This document shows positions 22,940 through 24,194 of a stretch of DNA of 24,194 nt, piece after piece. A model generated the notes under the pieces. The model did not search any database. It saw only the letters and a list, made by a program, of their open reading frames with translations, and was not told the DNA's origin. A program made the translations under genes and the position numbers. Location of the stretch: the NCBI GenBank assembly GCA_007130265.1, contig SLST01000197.1:1-24194 (forward strand), read 5' to 3'. This DNA comes from Spirochaetales bacterium. Its GTDB lineage: Bacteria; Spirochaetota; Spirochaetia; DSM-27196; SLST01. The stretch's first letter is position 1; every line of letters begins with the position of its first letter.

Positions 22940-23812
22940 ATGGCGTACTATCTCTCTCGCGACCCGCGCCACACGGTGATCGGCGGGTTGCGGGGCCTCT
23001 TTCGACTGCTCTACTTCACGATCGTCTTCGTTTCCGTCGCCGTCTTCGCGCTCGCTGTCCGATCGCTCCTCCCGATCAGAACGTACCGGACCATCCGCCC
23101 GGCCCTCGCGCGCCGGCTCGGGAGGATCCTCATCTGTGCTTCGAACATCCGCGTCCGAAGCGGCGGCACGCGGCCGCCGGAGGGAAGCCTCGTCGTAGCC
23201 AACCATCTCAGCTGGGCGGACTCGTTCACCTTTCTCGGCGAGCTCGGATGCCGCTTCATGGTCAACCACCTCTACGGAGAGATCGTGGGTTTCCGGCAGG
23301 TCCTGAAGAGCGTAGGGGTCGAGTTCGTGAACCGTATGAGCCTGAAGGCGGTCGGACCGGCACGGAATCTGATGCGCCGCGTGCTCGAGCACGGCGAATC
23401 GCTGATGCTCTTTCCGGAAGGACGCACGAGTCGCGGGGCGGACGTGCGTCCATTCCGCACGGCCCTGCTTCAGGTCGCAGTCGACCTGCAGATACCGGTC
23501 TGCTGGGCGACTGTCTCCTACGAGACGCCCGCCGGATGGCCACCGGCGAGCATCGTGATCGGATGGGAAGAGTGGCCTCCGCTGATCACGCACATCTACC
23601 GCGCCTTCCACGCTCCACGCATCGTCTGCCGCATCGACTACGGTGAGAACGCGATCAGGACGGACGACCGACGGACCCTGGCAGAGAGGCTGCACCGGGC
23701 GGTGCGCGACCGTTTCCGGCCGATGCCGCAGCTCTCGTCGGCCGCCCTGCGGCGAATCGACGTCGTGAAAAAAGTTGCCCGCCAGATCGTATACGGAGAC
23801 AGGAATGACTGA
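22940..23812 (+). CDS. PlsC-type 1-acyl-glycerol-phosphate acyltransferase
   Basis: A 290-aa acyltransferase of the PlsC family, adding an acyl chain to lysophosphatidic acid or a related acceptor at the inner membrane. The catalytic H-x4-D motif is N-H-L-S-W-A-D (88-94) and the glycerol-phosphate-binding block is F-P-E-G-R-T-S (158-164). One hydrophobic segment at about 22-44 should anchor it. The frame is open to ATG 22913, but ATG 22940 gives the usual N-terminus; neither has a good ribosome binding site. Its last 8 bases overlap the start of the sulfatase gene, so the two are translated from one message. The known PlsC role is in phospholipid synthesis; pairing with a sulfatase is unusual. 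Confidence 0.85.
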   Translation: MAYYLSRDPRHTVIGGLRGLFRLLYFTIVFVSVAVFALAVRSLLPIRTYRTIRPALARRLGRILICASNIRVRSGGTRPPEGSLVVANHLSWADSFTFLGELGCRFMVNHLYGEIVGFRQVLKSVGVEFVNRMSLKAVGPARNLMRRVLEHGESLMLFPEGRTSRGADVRPFRTALLQVAVDLQIPVCWATVSYETPAGWPPASIVIGWEEWPPLITHIYRAFHAPRIVCRIDYGENAIRTDDRRTLAERLHRAVRDRFRPMPQLSSAALRRIDVVKKVARQIVYGDRND

Positions 23813-24194
23813 ACGCCCGAACATCCTCTGGATCTCATTCGAGGACACCAATCCTTTCTACGGGTGCTACGGTGATCCGACCGCCCGGACTCCCAACCTC
23901 GACCGCCTCGCCGGCGAAGGGTGCCTGTTCACGAACTGCTACTCCACCGCCGGCGTCTGCGCCCCGGCGCGGAGCGCCGTTATCACCGGCATGTACCCGA
24001 CCGCGATCGGCACGCACCATATGCGAACCACGCACGTACAGGCCGAGGCACCGGCCCTGCCGACGCCGTACTCAGCGGTGGTCCCCCACTACGTGCACTG
24101 CTTCACCGAGCATCTTCGCGCGGCCGGGTACTACTGCACCAACAACGTGAAGACCGACTACCAGTTCGACCCGCCCATCACGGCCTGGGACGAA
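23805..24194 (+). CDS. sulfatase, Cys-type, N-terminal part (cut by window edge)
   Basis: The first 130 residues of a sulfatase; the rest lies beyond the right edge. The start is ATG 23805 with GGAG six bases upstream, overlapping the acyltransferase stop by 8 bp. It opens N-I-L-W-I-S-F-E-D-T-N, with Glu13/Asp14 at the metal-binding position of the family. T-P-N-L-D-R-L-A follows (29-36). The modification motif C-x-P-x-R is C-A-P-A-R at 52-56, so Cys52 is expected to be converted to formylglycine. The next T-G-M-Y-P-T-A-I-G-T-H-H-M-R segment is typical of type I bacterial sulfatases. There is no signal peptide in the visible part. These enzymes remove sulfate from carbohydrate or other esters; the substrate is unknown. 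Confidence 0.9.
   Translation, partial: MTERPNILWISFEDTNPFYGCYGDPTARTPNLDRLAGEGCLFTNCYSTAGVCAPARSAVITGMYPTAIGTHHMRTTHVQAEAPALPTPYSAVVPHYVHCFTEHLRAAGYYCTNNVKTDYQFDPPITAWDE

Noticed and set aside
1..24194. CRISPR array, prophage, insertion sequence, tRNA or rRNA
   Set aside because: No regular spaced repeats, transposase, integrase or phage protein, and no cloverleaf or rRNA-like segment was noticed on reading; a tRNA search program was not available.

Overview
The window is a dense, GC-rich bacterial chromosome segment (coding third positions are mostly G or C). It has no tRNA, rRNA, insertion sequence or CRISPR array, and no gap over 300 bases without a gene. The gene set is a full CheA/W/R/B/D/Y/X chemotaxis locus with a CheX-type phosphatase, surrounded by sugar-acid, beta-helix and sulfatase genes. 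This would suit a free-living spirochaete (Spirochaetota) with high GC, but that placement is inference; no marker gene proves it.

Layout. (1) 1-50: the start of a leftward gene that leaves the window. (2) 103-4342: a saccharopine-dehydrogenase-like reductase, then a right-handed beta-helix protein closely followed by a short-chain dehydrogenase. (3) 4373-4882: an unrecognised leftward gene. (4) 5000-15873: a rightward signalling block. It opens with a REC-PAS-histidine kinase overlapping a NarL-type regulator. After a 111-bp gap with a hairpin and a candidate promoter come a stand-alone receiver, CheW, a receptor-like protein with no sensor domain, CheY, a 952-residue CheA, CheR, CheB, CheD, a second CheY and a CheX-like phosphatase. 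Most of these genes overlap or sit within 25 bp of each other. (5) 18184-15877, leftward: an RraA/aldolase-like protein and an enolase-superfamily sugar-acid dehydratase. (6) 18344-20069: a calcineurin-like phosphoesterase and an NAD-dependent epimerase/dehydratase. (7) 20192-21712: a CrtI-like desaturase/oxidoreductase, meeting a leftward secreted or outer-membrane protein (22794-21709) stop to stop. (8) 22940 to the right edge: a PlsC-like acyltransferase overlapping a Cys-type sulfatase that is cut by the edge.

How it may work. The che block encodes a whole excitation and adaptation circuit: kinase, coupling protein, methyltransferase, methylesterase, deamidase, two CheYs and one phosphatase. 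Its only local receptor is membrane-anchored with no periplasmic domain and an altered signalling tip. The CheA is unusual: two HPt domains, a duplicated N-terminal segment of unknown function, and a small GspE-N-like segment where the P2 domain would be expected. With the adjacent two-component pair and the extra receiver, this is the most unusual system in the window. The flanking enzymes look like uptake and breakdown functions for plant or algal sugar acids and sulfated glycans, but their substrates cannot be read from sequence.

Several genes have a -35/17 bp/-10 arrangement ending only 6-25 nt before the start codon, which suggests very short or absent 5' leaders in this organism.
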